The notes under the pieces are model-generated. The model did no database searches and was not told the DNA's origin. It was given only the letters and a program-made list of their open reading frames with translations. From positions 62,001 to 126,000 of the forward strand of contig JANQOX010000003.1 in the NCBI GenBank assembly GCA_028285625.1: DNA of 64,000 nt, read 5' to 3'. This stretch comes from Myxococcota bacterium. Lineage in GTDB: Bacteria; Myxococcota_A; UBA9160; UBA6930. Shown piece after piece: positions 32,151 to 41,569 of this stretch (position 1 is the stretch's first letter; each line of letters opens with the position of its first letter). A program made the position numbers and the translations under genes.

Positions 32151-33459
32151 GCGCGTTCCAGGTGTCGATCAGCGTGTAGACCGAGACCACGGCCAGGATC
32201 GGCACCACCACGAAGCGCAGCAGGGCGCGCCAGGCGAACAACAGCGCGCCGAAGCGCGATCCCTCGCTGGCCTCCCCCGTCGGGTCGGGCATGAAGAAAC
32301 CGACGAAGATCGCGAGAGCGAGGCCGCCGAGGATCAGCAGCAGCTGGCCTCCGACCTGATCCACCAGGCCGAGGACGTCGAGCGAGAGCGCCGAGGGAAC
32401 GCCGAGCAGCGCAATCGCCCCGCCACAGACCAGCGCGGCCGTGCGCCGCTCCATGCCGGTCTGGTCGATCAGGGTGGAGACCACCACCTCGAGCAGCGAC
32501 ACCGCCGAGGTGAGGGCCCCCACGACGAGCGCGGCGAAGAAGGCGACCCCGATCACCGTGCCCGCGGTGCCCATGCTTGCGAAGGCCTTGGGCAGGGTGA
32601 TGAAGAGCGCACCGAGCGTGCTCCCGCCGACCTCGTCCTGGAGGCCGAGGGCGAAGATCAGGGGGAACACCACGAGGCCCGCGATGAAGGCCACCGCGAA
32701 GTCCGACAGCGCGATGGTCACCGACTCGGCCGGCAGGTCCTGGTCGCGCGAGAGGTAGCTTGCATAGGTGAGGATCGCCCCCATTCCCAGACTCAGGCTG
32801 AAGAACGCCTGCCCCGCCGCGTCCTTGAGCACGTCCATGTCGGCGAGGGCACCGAAGTCCGTCTGGAAGTAGAACGCGTAGCCGGCGGATGCGCCCTCCA
32901 GCGTGGCCGCGTAGAGGGCGAGCCCCACGACCAGCACCCCCAGGGCGGGCATCAGCCAGAGCGCCGCACGCTCGATCCCGCCGCGCACACCGCCGGACAC
33001 CACCAGGGTCGTGACGGCGAGAAACCCGAGATGCCAGGCGACGGCCGCGCCACCGGTGGCGATCGCCCCGAACTTGTCGCCGGCATCGGCGGGGAACCCC
33101 TGGGTGAGCGCTTCGATGCCGTAGCGCACGGTCCAGCCGGCGATCACGCCGTAATAGGAGAGGATCGCGACCCCGGCGAGCACGAAGACGATGCCCAGGG
33201 CACCCCAGGGCCGTCCGCCGTAGTGGATCAGGGCCTGCACGGGGCTGCGCGCAGCCCCCCGGCCCAGGGTGAGCTCGGCGAGCATCACCGGCAGGCCCAC
33301 CAGGGCGGTCATGAGCACATAGAGCATCACGAACGCCGCGCCGCCGTTCTCGGCCGTCATGTACGAGAAGCGCCACATGTTGCCGAGGCCCACCGCCGAC
33401 CCCACGGCCGCCAGCGTGAACCCGAGTCGGCTCGACCAACTCTCGCGTCCGCTCGCCAT
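32128..33459 (-). CDS. Sodium-dependent transporter, NSS (SNF) family
   Basis: 443 residues from the ATG at 33459, with GGGGGG upstream. About 11-12 membrane segments. The first helix GFTLAAVGSAVGLGNMWRF is the NSS signature with its Na-binding unwound Gly, followed by YMTAENGGAAFVMLYV. Helix 6 FFSLSLGMGAILTYASYL matches the substrate-site helix. It imports an amino acid or similar amine with Na+. In-frame ATGs upstream lie in a tandem repeat and probably are not used. Confidence 0.93.
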   Translation of the reverse strand: MASGRESWSSRLGFTLAAVGSAVGLGNMWRFSYMTAENGGAAFVMLYVLMTALVGLPVMLAELTLGRGAARSPVQALIHYGGRPWGALGIVFVLAGVAILSYYGVIAGWTVRYGIEALTQGFPADAGDKFGAIATGGAAVAWHLGFLAVTTLVVSGGVRGGIERAALWLMPALGVLVVGLALYAATLEGASAGYAFYFQTDFGALADMDVLKDAAGQAFFSLSLGMGAILTYASYLSRDQDLPAESVTIALSDFAVAFIAGLVVFPLIFALGLQDEVGGSTLGALFITLPKAFASMGTAGTVIGVAFFAALVVGALTSAVSLLEVVVSTLIDQTGMERRTAALVCGGAIALLGVPSALSLDVLGLVDQVGGQLLLILGGLALAIFVGFFMPDPTGEASEGSRFGALLFAWRALLRFVVVPILAVVSVYTLIDTWNALAALVAG

Positions 33460-33468
33460 CGATCCCCC

Positions 33469-33537
33469 CATGCCGACCCCGAACGGTCCCGCATGCCGAC
33501 CCCGGAGGGTCCCCCATGCCGACCCCGAAGGGTCGGG
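33469..33537. repeat. Three 23-bp tandem repeats in the putative 5' leader of the NSS transporter
   Basis: Units start at 33469, 33492 and 33515 with period 23 and few mismatches. On the minus strand each unit ends GGGGTCGGCATG, so the leader holds three AUGs behind a G-rich stretch. Only the one nearest the gene (33471) is in frame with it. Confidence 0.85.
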
Positions 33538-33541
33538 CCGC

Positions 33542-33547
33542 AGCATA
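33542..33547 (-). promoter_or_regulatory. Putative -10 box TATGCT for the NSS transporter
   Basis: TATGCT on the minus strand directly outside the 23-bp repeats. Transcription from it would make a leader of about 75 nt consisting almost wholly of those repeats. Confidence 0.35.
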
Positions 33548-33637
33548 CATCGGCGGACCGGCGCACGACCCGGATCCGATCGACGGCAGGGCCCGCGGGC
33601 TGGGCCCGTGTGCCTGGGCAGGCCAGCCTACGGCCGG

Positions 33638-33784
33638 CTAGCGCTCTCCGGGCAGGCGGACCCGCGGCTCGGTGGCCACCGGTTCCGGGAGGCGGACGCT
33701 GTCGTCATCGTGGTAGGCGACCCACAGCCAGGCGGCACCCACCAACGCCACCACGCCCCCGATCACGATCAGCTTCTCGCGCAT
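33638..33784 (-). CDS. Small single-span membrane protein (48 aa)
   Basis: Starts at the ATG at 33784, with GGAG upstream. KLIVIGGVVALVGAAWLWVAY is one membrane span, followed by an acidic then Pro/Arg-rich tail (HDDDSVRLPEPV). No family recognised. It may be a small subunit or a bitopic regulator. The gaps either side (33538-33637 and 33785-34016) hold no further gene I can support. Confidence 0.5.
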   Translation of the reverse strand: MREKLIVIGGVVALVGAAWLWVAYHDDDSVRLPEPVATEPRVRLPGER

Positions 33785-34016
33785 CCACGGCTCCGATCCC
33801 GCACGAGGGCGGCCGGCCATTGAAGCACAGGCGCTCAGATGGGAGGAGCGGGTTTTCGGCGACGTTGCCGCGAAGCGGGTTTTGCGACCGGCGGGCAAGG
33901 GTCGTCCGGTGAGCGGTCGCGGGTTTCCTTGCGGCCACCCCGGCCGCAGCGGGCGAGACTCCGCCGGACCGCGCGGCCGCTACCCTAGCCGGCCATCGCG
34001 GCAGGAGGGGGTGCAG

Positions 34017-36668
34017 GTGGCAGCGCGAAACAAGCCGAAGCAGACGAAGACGAAGAAGCGGGCGCGCAAAGCCAGCAGCCGAAGCGCCGCGGCTGGGTCG
34101 GCGCCGATCCGGCTCCGGCCCTGGCGGCTGCCCGACGGCGTACGCCCCACCGACGTCGACGTCGAGGTCGAGGTCGACCCCGCCCGCGACGACCGATTCG
34201 AGGGCGAGGTCCGGCACACCCTGCAGCTCGCGCGACGGCGCTCGCGCATCTCGCTTCACGCCGCCGACCTGCGGCTCTCGCGTGCGCGCGTGATCGTGGG
34301 CGACCGGACCCTGCGCGGCCGCATCGTGCCCCGCCCCGAACGCGAGGCCATCGACGTCGAACTGCCCGAGTCGGTCCCGGCCGGCGAAGTGACGCTGGAG
34401 ATCGCGTTCCGGGGCCGGCTCCGCGGCGACCTCCGCGGCCTGTACGCGGCCAAGGACGGGAACCGACCGTACGCGTTCACCCAGCTCGAGGCCGCCGACG
34501 CGCGCCGCTTCTTCCCATGCTTCGACGAACCGTCGATGAAGGCACGCTTCCAGATCTCGGTCACCACCGCGCGCAAGCACACCGTGCTCTCGAACCAACC
34601 CGTCGCCAAGGTCGAGCCCATCTCGGGCCGCCGCAAGATCGTGCACTTCGAGCGCACGCCCCCGCTGTCCACCTACCTGCTGGCGCTGGCCGTGGGCGAA
34701 CTCGAGGCGTCGAAGCCGACCCGCTGCGGTCCCACCGAGATCCGCGTCTGGCACGCGCCGGGCAAGGGGGCCCTCACGGCGTTCGCGCTGGAGACCGCGC
34801 GCGAGACCCTGGCGCGCCTCGAACAGTACTTCGACCTGCCGTACCCCTACGCCAAGCTCGACCTGGTGGCGGCGCCCGATTTCGAGGCGGGTGCCATGGA
34901 GAATGCCGGTGCGGTGTTCTTTCGCGAGACGCTGCTGCTTCTCGACCCCGAGACCGCCACCCTCGCCGAGAAGAAGCGCGTGGCCGAGGTGGTCTGCCAC
35001 GAGCTCGCGCACATGTGGTACGGCGATCTCGTCACCATGGCCTGGTGGGACGACCTGTGGCTGAACGAGGCCTTCGCCACCTGGATGGCCTTTCACGTGG
35101 TCGACGCGTGGAAGCCCGAATGGAACATGTGGAACGACTTCCAGCACTATCGCTCGGCGGCGCTGGGGCTCGACGCCCTCGACAACACGCATCCCATCTA
35201 CACCACCGTGCGCACGCCCCAGGAGGCCACGGAGAACTTCGACCTGATCACGTACGAGAAGGGCGCGTCGGTCGTGCGCATGATCGAGCGCTACCTCGGC
35301 GCCGGCAGCTTCCGAGAGGGCGTGCGCCGCTACATCCGCGCGCACCGCGAGTCGAACGCGGTGGCCAGCGACCTGTGGCGCGCACTCGAAGAGGCGTCGG
35401 GACAGGACGTCGAGGGCATCGTGCGGCCGTGGATCGAGCAGTCGGGCTTCCCGTTGGTGCGGCTGCGGCGCGGCACGCGCAAGGGCGAACCCGTGCTGCG
35501 CTACCGCCAGGAGCGGTTCGGGCTGCGGCCCGACCGCGACGCCGGGCCCGAGCGCTGGCCGATCCCGTTCGTGGCGCGCACGTCGCGCGGTGGCCAGCGC
35601 ACGGCCACCACCAAGGCGCTGCTGCGTGCCGCGCGGGGCGAGATCGCCCTCGGCAGCCGCGAGCCTCGCTTCGTCTACGGCAACGCGGACGAGGGCGGCT
35701 TCTTCCGGCCGCTCCACGACGAGGCCGAGCTGCGCAACCTCGCCAACGGGCTGGCGTCGCTCGGCGCCGTCGAGCGCATGGGGCTCGTGGGTCACCAGTG
35801 GGCGGCGACCCGTGCCGGCAAGGCGAAGCTCGGGAGCTTTCTCGACCTGGCCCTGGCCTTCGGCGACGAGACCGATCCCGACGTGCTGCTCACCCTGCGC
35901 GCTCCCTTGGCCGCCGCCGCCGAACTCGCGGCGCGCCGGCTCGGCGACGAAGAGGCCGCAGTGGTCCGCGAGCGGGTGGGCGAAGTCTTCGGACCGGCCT
36001 TCCACGAGATGGGCTTCGACGCCGGGCGCCACGAGTCGGACGACCAGCGCATGCGGCGCTCGGCTCTGCTCGCGCTGGCCGGGGGCGTGGCCGAACTCCC
36101 CGAAGTCGTCGCCGAGGCGCGCGAGCGCGCGGCGGCCTACCTGCGCGACCGCAGGGCGCTGGAGCCGAACCTCGCAGACACGGCCGTCTCGCTGGCCGCG
36201 AGCGCCGGAGACGCCAAGCTCTTCGATGCCTTCCTCGCCGCCTCCGAAGGCTCGGCGACGCCCCAGGAGCGACGCCGCTTCCTGATGTCGCTGGCCGACT
36301 TCCGCGAACCCGAGCTGGCCGCCCGCACCCAGGCGCTGCTGCTCGACGAGCGGGTGGGCACCCAGGACGTGGCGCTGCTGCTGACGCGCCTGCTGGCCAA
36401 CCGGGATGCACGGGTCTCGACCTGGTCGCTCATGAAGCGGCGCTGGCCCGCGCTGCGCCGGCGCATGCCGCCCATGCTGGTGACACGTCCGATCGAGGCG
36501 CTGCCCGGGCTCGGCACCCGGGCCTACCGACGCGAGGTGGCCGCGTTCTTCCGAGCCCACCCGGTGGCCACGGGCGCCCGGGCGGTCAAGCAGTCGCTCG
36601 AACGCTTCGACCTGAACCTGGCCTTCGACGAGCGCGCCGCCCCCGATCTACGCCGCTGGCTGGGCTAG
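34017..36668 (+). CDS. pepN: M1-family aminopeptidase (aminopeptidase N-like)
   Basis: 883 residues from the GTG at 34017, eight bases after AGGAGG; a GTG at 34011 is too close to it. A Lys-rich N-terminal tail (~25 residues) precedes the M1 beta domain. Exopeptidase motif GAMENAGAVFF. Zinc site HELAHMWYGDLVTMAWWDD with the third ligand Glu in LNEAFATWM. The C-terminal helical domain is complete. It removes N-terminal amino acids from peptides in the cytosol; no signal peptide is seen. Confidence 0.95.
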   Translation: MAARNKPKQTKTKKRARKASSRSAAAGSAPIRLRPWRLPDGVRPTDVDVEVEVDPARDDRFEGEVRHTLQLARRRSRISLHAADLRLSRARVIVGDRTLRGRIVPRPEREAIDVELPESVPAGEVTLEIAFRGRLRGDLRGLYAAKDGNRPYAFTQLEAADARRFFPCFDEPSMKARFQISVTTARKHTVLSNQPVAKVEPISGRRKIVHFERTPPLSTYLLALAVGELEASKPTRCGPTEIRVWHAPGKGALTAFALETARETLARLEQYFDLPYPYAKLDLVAAPDFEAGAMENAGAVFFRETLLLLDPETATLAEKKRVAEVVCHELAHMWYGDLVTMAWWDDLWLNEAFATWMAFHVVDAWKPEWNMWNDFQHYRSAALGLDALDNTHPIYTTVRTPQEATENFDLITYEKGASVVRMIERYLGAGSFREGVRRYIRAHRESNAVASDLWRALEEASGQDVEGIVRPWIEQSGFPLVRLRRGTRKGEPVLRYRQERFGLRPDRDAGPERWPIPFVARTSRGGQRTATTKALLRAARGEIALGSREPRFVYGNADEGGFFRPLHDEAELRNLANGLASLGAVERMGLVGHQWAATRAGKAKLGSFLDLALAFGDETDPDVLLTLRAPLAAAAELAARRLGDEEAAVVRERVGEVFGPAFHEMGFDAGRHESDDQRMRRSALLALAGGVAELPEVVAEARERAAAYLRDRRALEPNLADTAVSLAASAGDAKLFDAFLAASEGSATPQERRRFLMSLADFREPELAARTQALLLDERVGTQDVALLLTRLLANRDARVSTWSLMKRRWPALRRRMPPMLVTRPIEALPGLGTRAYRREVAAFFRAHPVATGARAVKQSLERFDLNLAFDERAAPDLRRWLG

Positions 36669-36737
36669 GCGCAGGGGTTGGCAGCAGTCCCGCGACCCAG
36701 CCTTGAATGAGGCCGACTTTCGCTTTAATTTCGCCCC

Positions 36738-37805
36738 ATGCGATTTCGCGGGGCCCCCCAGAACCCGCCGAACCGCTTCGAGCGGCTGCGCTACGAGCCG
36801 GACCCCGAAGCGGCGGAGGCCGACGGACTCGACGAGGAGGCGCGTCCCCTCGCCCCGAGCGTGGAGCTGCTTCGCGATCCATCGCGCACCATCGTCGCCA
36901 CCAACAGCAGCCCCGACATCGGCTTCGACGCCAGCCTCAATCCCTACCGCGGCTGTGAGCATGCGTGTTTCTACTGCTACGCGAGGCCCACGCACGAGTA
37001 TCTGGGGCTGTCGGCGGGGCTCGACTTCGAGACGAAGATCCTGGTGAAGGAGCGGGCACCGGAACTGCTGCGGCAGAAGCTGCGCGCGCGCTCCTGGCGG
37101 CCGCAGGTGATCGCGTTCTCGGGCGTGACCGACTGCTACCAGCCAGCGGAACACAAGCTTCGCATCACGCGCCGCTGCCTCGAGGTGCTGGCCGAGTTCC
37201 GGAACCCCGCATCGGTGATCACGAAGAGCCGCCTGGTCTCGCGCGACGCCGACGTGCTCGCAGAACTCGCCGGCCACGACGCAGCGTCGGTCTTGATGAG
37301 CATCACCACACTCGACCGCGAGCTGCAGCGGCGGATGGAGCCGGGCGCATCGGTCCCCGGCAAGCGGCTCGCGACGATCCGGGCGCTGCGAGACGCCGGG
37401 GTGCCCGTGGGTGTGATGGTGGCGCCCGTGATTCCGGGCCTCAACGACCACGAGATTCCGGCCATCCTCGAAGCGGCCAAGGAGGCGGGAGCAGGCCACG
37501 CCAGCATGGTGCTGCTGAGGCTCCCACATGGGGTGGGCCCGATCTTCGAGTCCTGGCTCGAGGCCCACTTTCCCGAGCGGCGCTCCAAGATCCTGAACCG
37601 CGTTCGCGCCACGAGAGGAGGCCGGCTCTATGACCCGCGCTTTCGCGTGCGGCAGCGCGGGACGGGCTTCTTCGCAGACCAGGTGCAGTCGCTCTTCGAT
37701 CTCGCGCGACGGCGCGCCGGGCTCGCGGCGGAGGGGCCCACGCTCTCGACCAAGGCGTTTCGGCGGCCGGGTACGTCGGACGATCAGCTCGCCCTGTTTC
37801 GCTGA
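36738..37805 (+). CDS. PA0069-family radical SAM protein
   Basis: 355 residues. The N-terminal segment RTIVATNSSPDIGFDASLN precedes YRGCEHACFYCYARPTHE, the CxxxCxxC [4Fe-4S] site with the spore-photoproduct-lyase-like spacing. SGVTDCYQPAEHKL and VMVAPVIPGLNDHEI are conserved in this family (SplB-related). The substrate is unknown; a role in nucleic-acid repair is often supposed. The following ATPase starts 14 bases after the stop. Confidence 0.92.
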   Translation: MRFRGAPQNPPNRFERLRYEPDPEAAEADGLDEEARPLAPSVELLRDPSRTIVATNSSPDIGFDASLNPYRGCEHACFYCYARPTHEYLGLSAGLDFETKILVKERAPELLRQKLRARSWRPQVIAFSGVTDCYQPAEHKLRITRRCLEVLAEFRNPASVITKSRLVSRDADVLAELAGHDAASVLMSITTLDRELQRRMEPGASVPGKRLATIRALRDAGVPVGVMVAPVIPGLNDHEIPAILEAAKEAGAGHASMVLLRLPHGVGPIFESWLEAHFPERRSKILNRVRATRGGRLYDPRFRVRQRGTGFFADQVQSLFDLARRRAGLAAEGPTLSTKAFRRPGTSDDQLALFR

Positions 37806-37807
37806 CC

Positions 37808-37813
37808 TACCCT
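37808..37813 (+). promoter_or_regulatory. Putative -10 box TACCCT, leaderless start of the ATPase
   Basis: TACCCT two bases after the preceding stop and six bases before the GTG at 37820. Spacing puts transcription start on the start codon. The two genes may therefore be independently transcribed despite the tiny gap. Confidence 0.4.
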
Positions 37814-37819
37814 CTCACC

Positions 37820-39550
37820 GTGCGTACCGAGGCCGAGCTGCGGCGTACCCTGCGCCGCATCGATGGGCGGGGCTACAAGGCCTACCAGGACCTCCGGGGA
37901 GGCTACGACCTCGGCCCGCTCGAGCTGCATGTCGACCACGTGCAGGGCGACCCCTTTGCAGCGCCTTCGCGCATGCGGCTGCGCGTCGCGTGGGACACGG
38001 CCGGCTGGCCCACCGAGTTGCTGGCGAACCGGGTACGGCGCACCGCCTTCGAGGACCTGCTGGCTCGCAGGGTCGCCGAACGCGTCTCGGGCGGTCGCCA
38101 CGCGCGGGGCAGCGGGCGAAGTGGCGTGGTGCGCATCGACGCGGGCGGCCAGGAGGTGCTCGAGCGGACCGCCGCGCGCGCCACGCCCGACTACGTCGAG
38201 GCGCGCATCGACGTGGGCCTTCCCGCGGCCGGGCGCCGCGTGCTGGGGGAAGAGGCCGAGTCCCTGCTGCTGGAAGAGCTGCCGCGCGTCGCCGCGCGCG
38301 CGTTGGCCGCGGGCCGGCGCGCCGAGCACGAAGCCCAGGCGTTCGCCGCATGCGTCGAGAACCACGCCGCGATCCAGGCCGCGCTGACCGAGCGGGGGCT
38401 GGTGTCCTTCCTGGCCGAGGGCGCGTGCTTGCCCCGAGCCAGTGGCGCCAGCGAACTCCCGCTTCGCCAGGGCGCCGCGCTGCTCGTGGCGCCGGACGTC
38501 CTGCGCGTGCGCATGCAGGTGCCGCACCCGGTCGAGGATGCCGATGGCGAACCCACCCACGAAGTGAGCGGCCTCGCCATCCCGACCGGCGTGGTGTTGA
38601 TCGTGGGCGGCGGCTACCACGGCAAGTCGACGCTGTTGCGAGCGATCGAGCGGGGCATCTACCCGCACGTACCCGGCGACGGGCGCGAACTGGTGGCGAC
38701 GGTTCCCTCGGCGGTGAAGGTGCGCGCCGAGGACGGTCGCCGCGTGGTCGGGTGCGACATCCACCCCTTCGTCTCCGAACTCCCGATGGGGCGCAGCACG
38801 CGTGCCTTCACCAGTGACGACGCCAGCGGCAGCACCAGCCAGGCCGCCAACATCGTCGAGGCGCTCGAGGCCGGCGCGACGGCACTGCTGCTCGACGAGG
38901 ACACGTCGGCCACCAACTTCATGGTGCGGGACGCCCGCATGCAGGCGCTGGTCGGACGCGAGCGCGAGCCGATCACGCCGTTCATCGACCGGGTGCGCGA
39001 GCTCTACGAAGACCTGGGCGTCTCGACCGTACTTGTCATGGGCGGCTGCGGGGACTACTTCGAGGTGGCGGACCGCGTACTCGAGATGCACGACTTCCTC
39101 CCGCGCGACGTGACCGGAGAGGCCCAGGCCATCGCCATGGCGAGCCGGACCGGGCGCGCATCGGACGCGCGGGCGCCCATTACGGCCGCGGCCCCCCGCG
39201 TGCCGGTCGCCGCCAGCATCGATCCCAGCAAGGGGCGAGCAAACGTGCGCGTGGACGCCCGCGGCCGCGACACCCTGGGGCTGGGCGAAGAGGTCATCGA
39301 CCTGCGCGCGGTCGAGCAACTGGTCGATCCGAGCCAGCTCCGCGCCATCGGCCACCTGCTGGCCCACGCCAGGGAGCACGCCCTGCGACCGGGGACGACG
39401 TTGCCCGAGATGTTGGACGAGCTCGAGACCCTGCTCGACGAGCAGGGTCTCGACGCACTGTCGCGGCGCGCGGACCTGGCGCGCCCGCGTCGCTTCGAGA
39501 TCGCCGCCGCGCTGGGCCGGCTGCGCACGCTGCAGGTCGAGGCGCCCTAG
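37820..39550 (+). CDS. ABC-class predicted ATPase
   Basis: 576 residues, GTG start. The N-terminal segment RIDGRGYKAYQDLRGGYDL and GDPFAAPSRMRL is characteristic of the 'predicted ATPase of the ABC class'. P-loop VGGGYHGKSTLLRAIERG, signature-like region FTSDDASGSTSQAANIVEA, Walker B ATALLLDEDTSATNFM. There is no membrane domain, so it is not a transporter; the family function is unknown. Confidence 0.93.
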   Translation: MRTEAELRRTLRRIDGRGYKAYQDLRGGYDLGPLELHVDHVQGDPFAAPSRMRLRVAWDTAGWPTELLANRVRRTAFEDLLARRVAERVSGGRHARGSGRSGVVRIDAGGQEVLERTAARATPDYVEARIDVGLPAAGRRVLGEEAESLLLEELPRVAARALAAGRRAEHEAQAFAACVENHAAIQAALTERGLVSFLAEGACLPRASGASELPLRQGAALLVAPDVLRVRMQVPHPVEDADGEPTHEVSGLAIPTGVVLIVGGGYHGKSTLLRAIERGIYPHVPGDGRELVATVPSAVKVRAEDGRRVVGCDIHPFVSELPMGRSTRAFTSDDASGSTSQAANIVEALEAGATALLLDEDTSATNFMVRDARMQALVGREREPITPFIDRVRELYEDLGVSTVLVMGGCGDYFEVADRVLEMHDFLPRDVTGEAQAIAMASRTGRASDARAPITAAAPRVPVAASIDPSKGRANVRVDARGRDTLGLGEEVIDLRAVEQLVDPSQLRAIGHLLAHAREHALRPGTTLPEMLDELETLLDEQGLDALSRRADLARPRRFEIAAALGRLRTLQVEAP

Positions 39551-39751
39551 AACCCGCAGCCGACGTCGCGCCCGGCCGATGCGGGGCGACGACGCTCTTG
39601 CCAGGGATCTGCGCCGCGCATGCGCGACGCCCGCGGCTGGGTCGCCACCCCCACGGCGCGGGGTTCCCCCCTGTGTGCCTCGTCACGTGCGTGCTCTCAC
39701 GGAGTTCGCGGGGCGGTTCGCCGCAAGGTAGAGGACGAGGGGGAACGGCCC

Positions 39752-41569
39752 ATGAAGTCCCTGATCCTGATCGCGGCCCTGATCGCTGGCGTCATCTCGA
39801 TGACCACCGCGGTCACGCTTCGCTGCGCAGGGCCACACCCGCTGGGCGTGCAGGCAGCGAGTCCTGCCGGGGCTCCGGTCGCACAGGCCGTGTGGGCCGC
39901 TTCGCGTCCCGATGCAGAAGCAGGCCCGGCCACGAAGTCCACGGGCGAACGCGAGTCCTCGGCCGCGCCCGTCCCGGCGCTCCTCGTCTCCAGCGATGAC
40001 GTAGCGCCCGGCGCTCTGCCGGTTCGCGAGCCGGGCGCCACCGCCGTGGGCTGGCTGCGCCTCGACGCCGACCTGGCCAGGTCGCTGCGCGGCGCACGCG
40101 AGCCGCGCGCCTTCTCGGTCGACCTGGGCACGGGCGCGCCCTCGATCCTGCATCTGTCACCGCGCGAAGGCGCCACACCCGAGAGCGTGCCCTTCGACGG
40201 CACCGTGGCCGGCGTGCCGGGCGGCACGGTTCGCGGAGCCGTTCGCGGTGACGCCGTCTACGCCCTGGTCGACCTCGGCAAGGACGGCATGGTCGAGATT
40301 CGCTCTGCGGGCTCGGGCCTCCACCGTGTCGTAGCCATCGATCCGACGCAGCTTCCCGAAGAAGCGAAGCCGCGCGTGGCCAGTGCCCCGCCCGTCGCGG
40401 CGAGCCCGGACGGCGGCCCCTCCGCCCCGCCCGCCGCCGCGCCGGGCGCGGCCGGCCCGGTGATCGACCTGATGGTGCTCTACTCGCCGGCGTCCCGGGC
40501 GGCCGCGGGCGGCGATGCCGCGATCCGAGCGCGCATCGACGCCGCCATCGCGGATGCCAACTCCGCCTACGCCAATACCGGCCTCGCCAAGCGGCTCCGC
40601 CTGATCCACGCCGACCCGATCCCCTACGCAGAAGCCTCGAGCGACGCCTTCGGGACGGCCCTCGACGAGATGACGTTCTCGTTCGGCGGCCTCGCCGGGG
40701 TGGCCGACCTTCGCGATCAGCACCACGCCGACCTCGTCGCGTTGCTGATCGACGACCGCAACTACTGTGGGTTGGGATGGATCGGCAACCCGCTGGTGTC
40801 CTGGGGCCATCGCTACGGCTACAGCGTGAGCTACTGGGCGTGCCTCGGACCGACCTACACGCTGCCCCACGAACTCGGCCACAACGAAGGCCTGGCCCAC
40901 GACGTGGACAACGCGCGCGTGCTGGGCCTCTTCGACGACTCGCACGGGTACCAGGACGACGGCCACTTCCACACGGTGATGGCCTACGACTACCGGTTCG
41001 GGTGCGACCTGCCCTGCCCGGAGATCCCGTGGTTCTCGAGCCCCGACGCCTTCTACCAGGGGCGGCCCACAGGCGTCCGCAACGAAGCCGACGCTGCGCG
41101 CACGCTCGACGCCGTGGGAGCGGCCGTCGCCGCCTACCGCGACGCGCCTTCGGGGTGCAACGACGGCCGGGACGACGACGGGGACGGCCTGGTCGACTTC
41201 GGCGCCGACCCGGGCTGCGCGTCCCCCAACGACACCAGTGAACGAGATGCGGCGCTGGTCTGTGACGATGGCGTCGACAACGACGGCGACGGCTTGATCG
41301 ACGGGGACGATCCCGCCTGCATCGACCCGCTCTTCCCGGTCGAAGTCACGACGTGCGACGACGGGCTCGACAACGACGGCGACGGCCTCTTCGACCACCC
41401 GGACGACCCAGGGTGCACGAGCCCGGCCGACGCGAGCGAACGGGTGCCCGCGTGCGGCCTGCTCGGCATCGAGCTCGCCCTGCTGCTTGGCGCTACCAGG
41501 TGGCGGCGGCGCGCTCGCGGTGGAACGACGGCGCCCCGAACATCGCCCGGTCGAACATCGCCCGCTTGA
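39752..41569 (+). CDS. Secreted reprolysin-like metzincin with Cys/DNDGDG repeats and a C-terminal anchor
   Basis: 605 residues from the ATG at 39752. Signal peptide (LILIAALIAGVISMTTAV), a ~200-residue prodomain, then the M12/M43-like catalytic domain with zinc site HELGHNEGLAHD and the Met-turn in VMAYDYRFG. After it come three Cys-containing acidic repeats (DDDGDGLVD, DNDGDGLID, DNDGDGLFD), each closed by a later Cys. The tail is CGLLGIELALLLG plus RWRRRARG: a short span and Arg cluster resembling MYXO-CTERM-type sorting signals. It is probably exported and surface-held. The 3' end overlaps the convergent acyl-CoA dehydrogenase by 77 bp. Confidence 0.88.
   Translation: MKSLILIAALIAGVISMTTAVTLRCAGPHPLGVQAASPAGAPVAQAVWAASRPDAEAGPATKSTGERESSAAPVPALLVSSDDVAPGALPVREPGATAVGWLRLDADLARSLRGAREPRAFSVDLGTGAPSILHLSPREGATPESVPFDGTVAGVPGGTVRGAVRGDAVYALVDLGKDGMVEIRSAGSGLHRVVAIDPTQLPEEAKPRVASAPPVAASPDGGPSAPPAAAPGAAGPVIDLMVLYSPASRAAAGGDAAIRARIDAAIADANSAYANTGLAKRLRLIHADPIPYAEASSDAFGTALDEMTFSFGGLAGVADLRDQHHADLVALLIDDRNYCGLGWIGNPLVSWGHRYGYSVSYWACLGPTYTLPHELGHNEGLAHDVDNARVLGLFDDSHGYQDDGHFHTVMAYDYRFGCDLPCPEIPWFSSPDAFYQGRPTGVRNEADAARTLDAVGAAVAAYRDAPSGCNDGRDDDGDGLVDFGADPGCASPNDTSERDAALVCDDGVDNDGDGLIDGDDPACIDPLFPVEVTTCDDGLDNDGDGLFDHPDDPGCTSPADASERVPACGLLGIELALLLGATRWRRRARGGTTAPRTSPGRTSPA

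Noticed and set aside
33868-33878. CCGC-GAA-GCGG hairpin followed by GTTTT as a terminator
   Set aside because: The stem is only 4 bp and no gene ends upstream on that strand; more likely chance.
33705-36560. 951-codon frame antisense to the M1 aminopeptidase
   Set aside because: Shadow of the peptidase; no domain motif and composition typical of antisense GC-rich frames.
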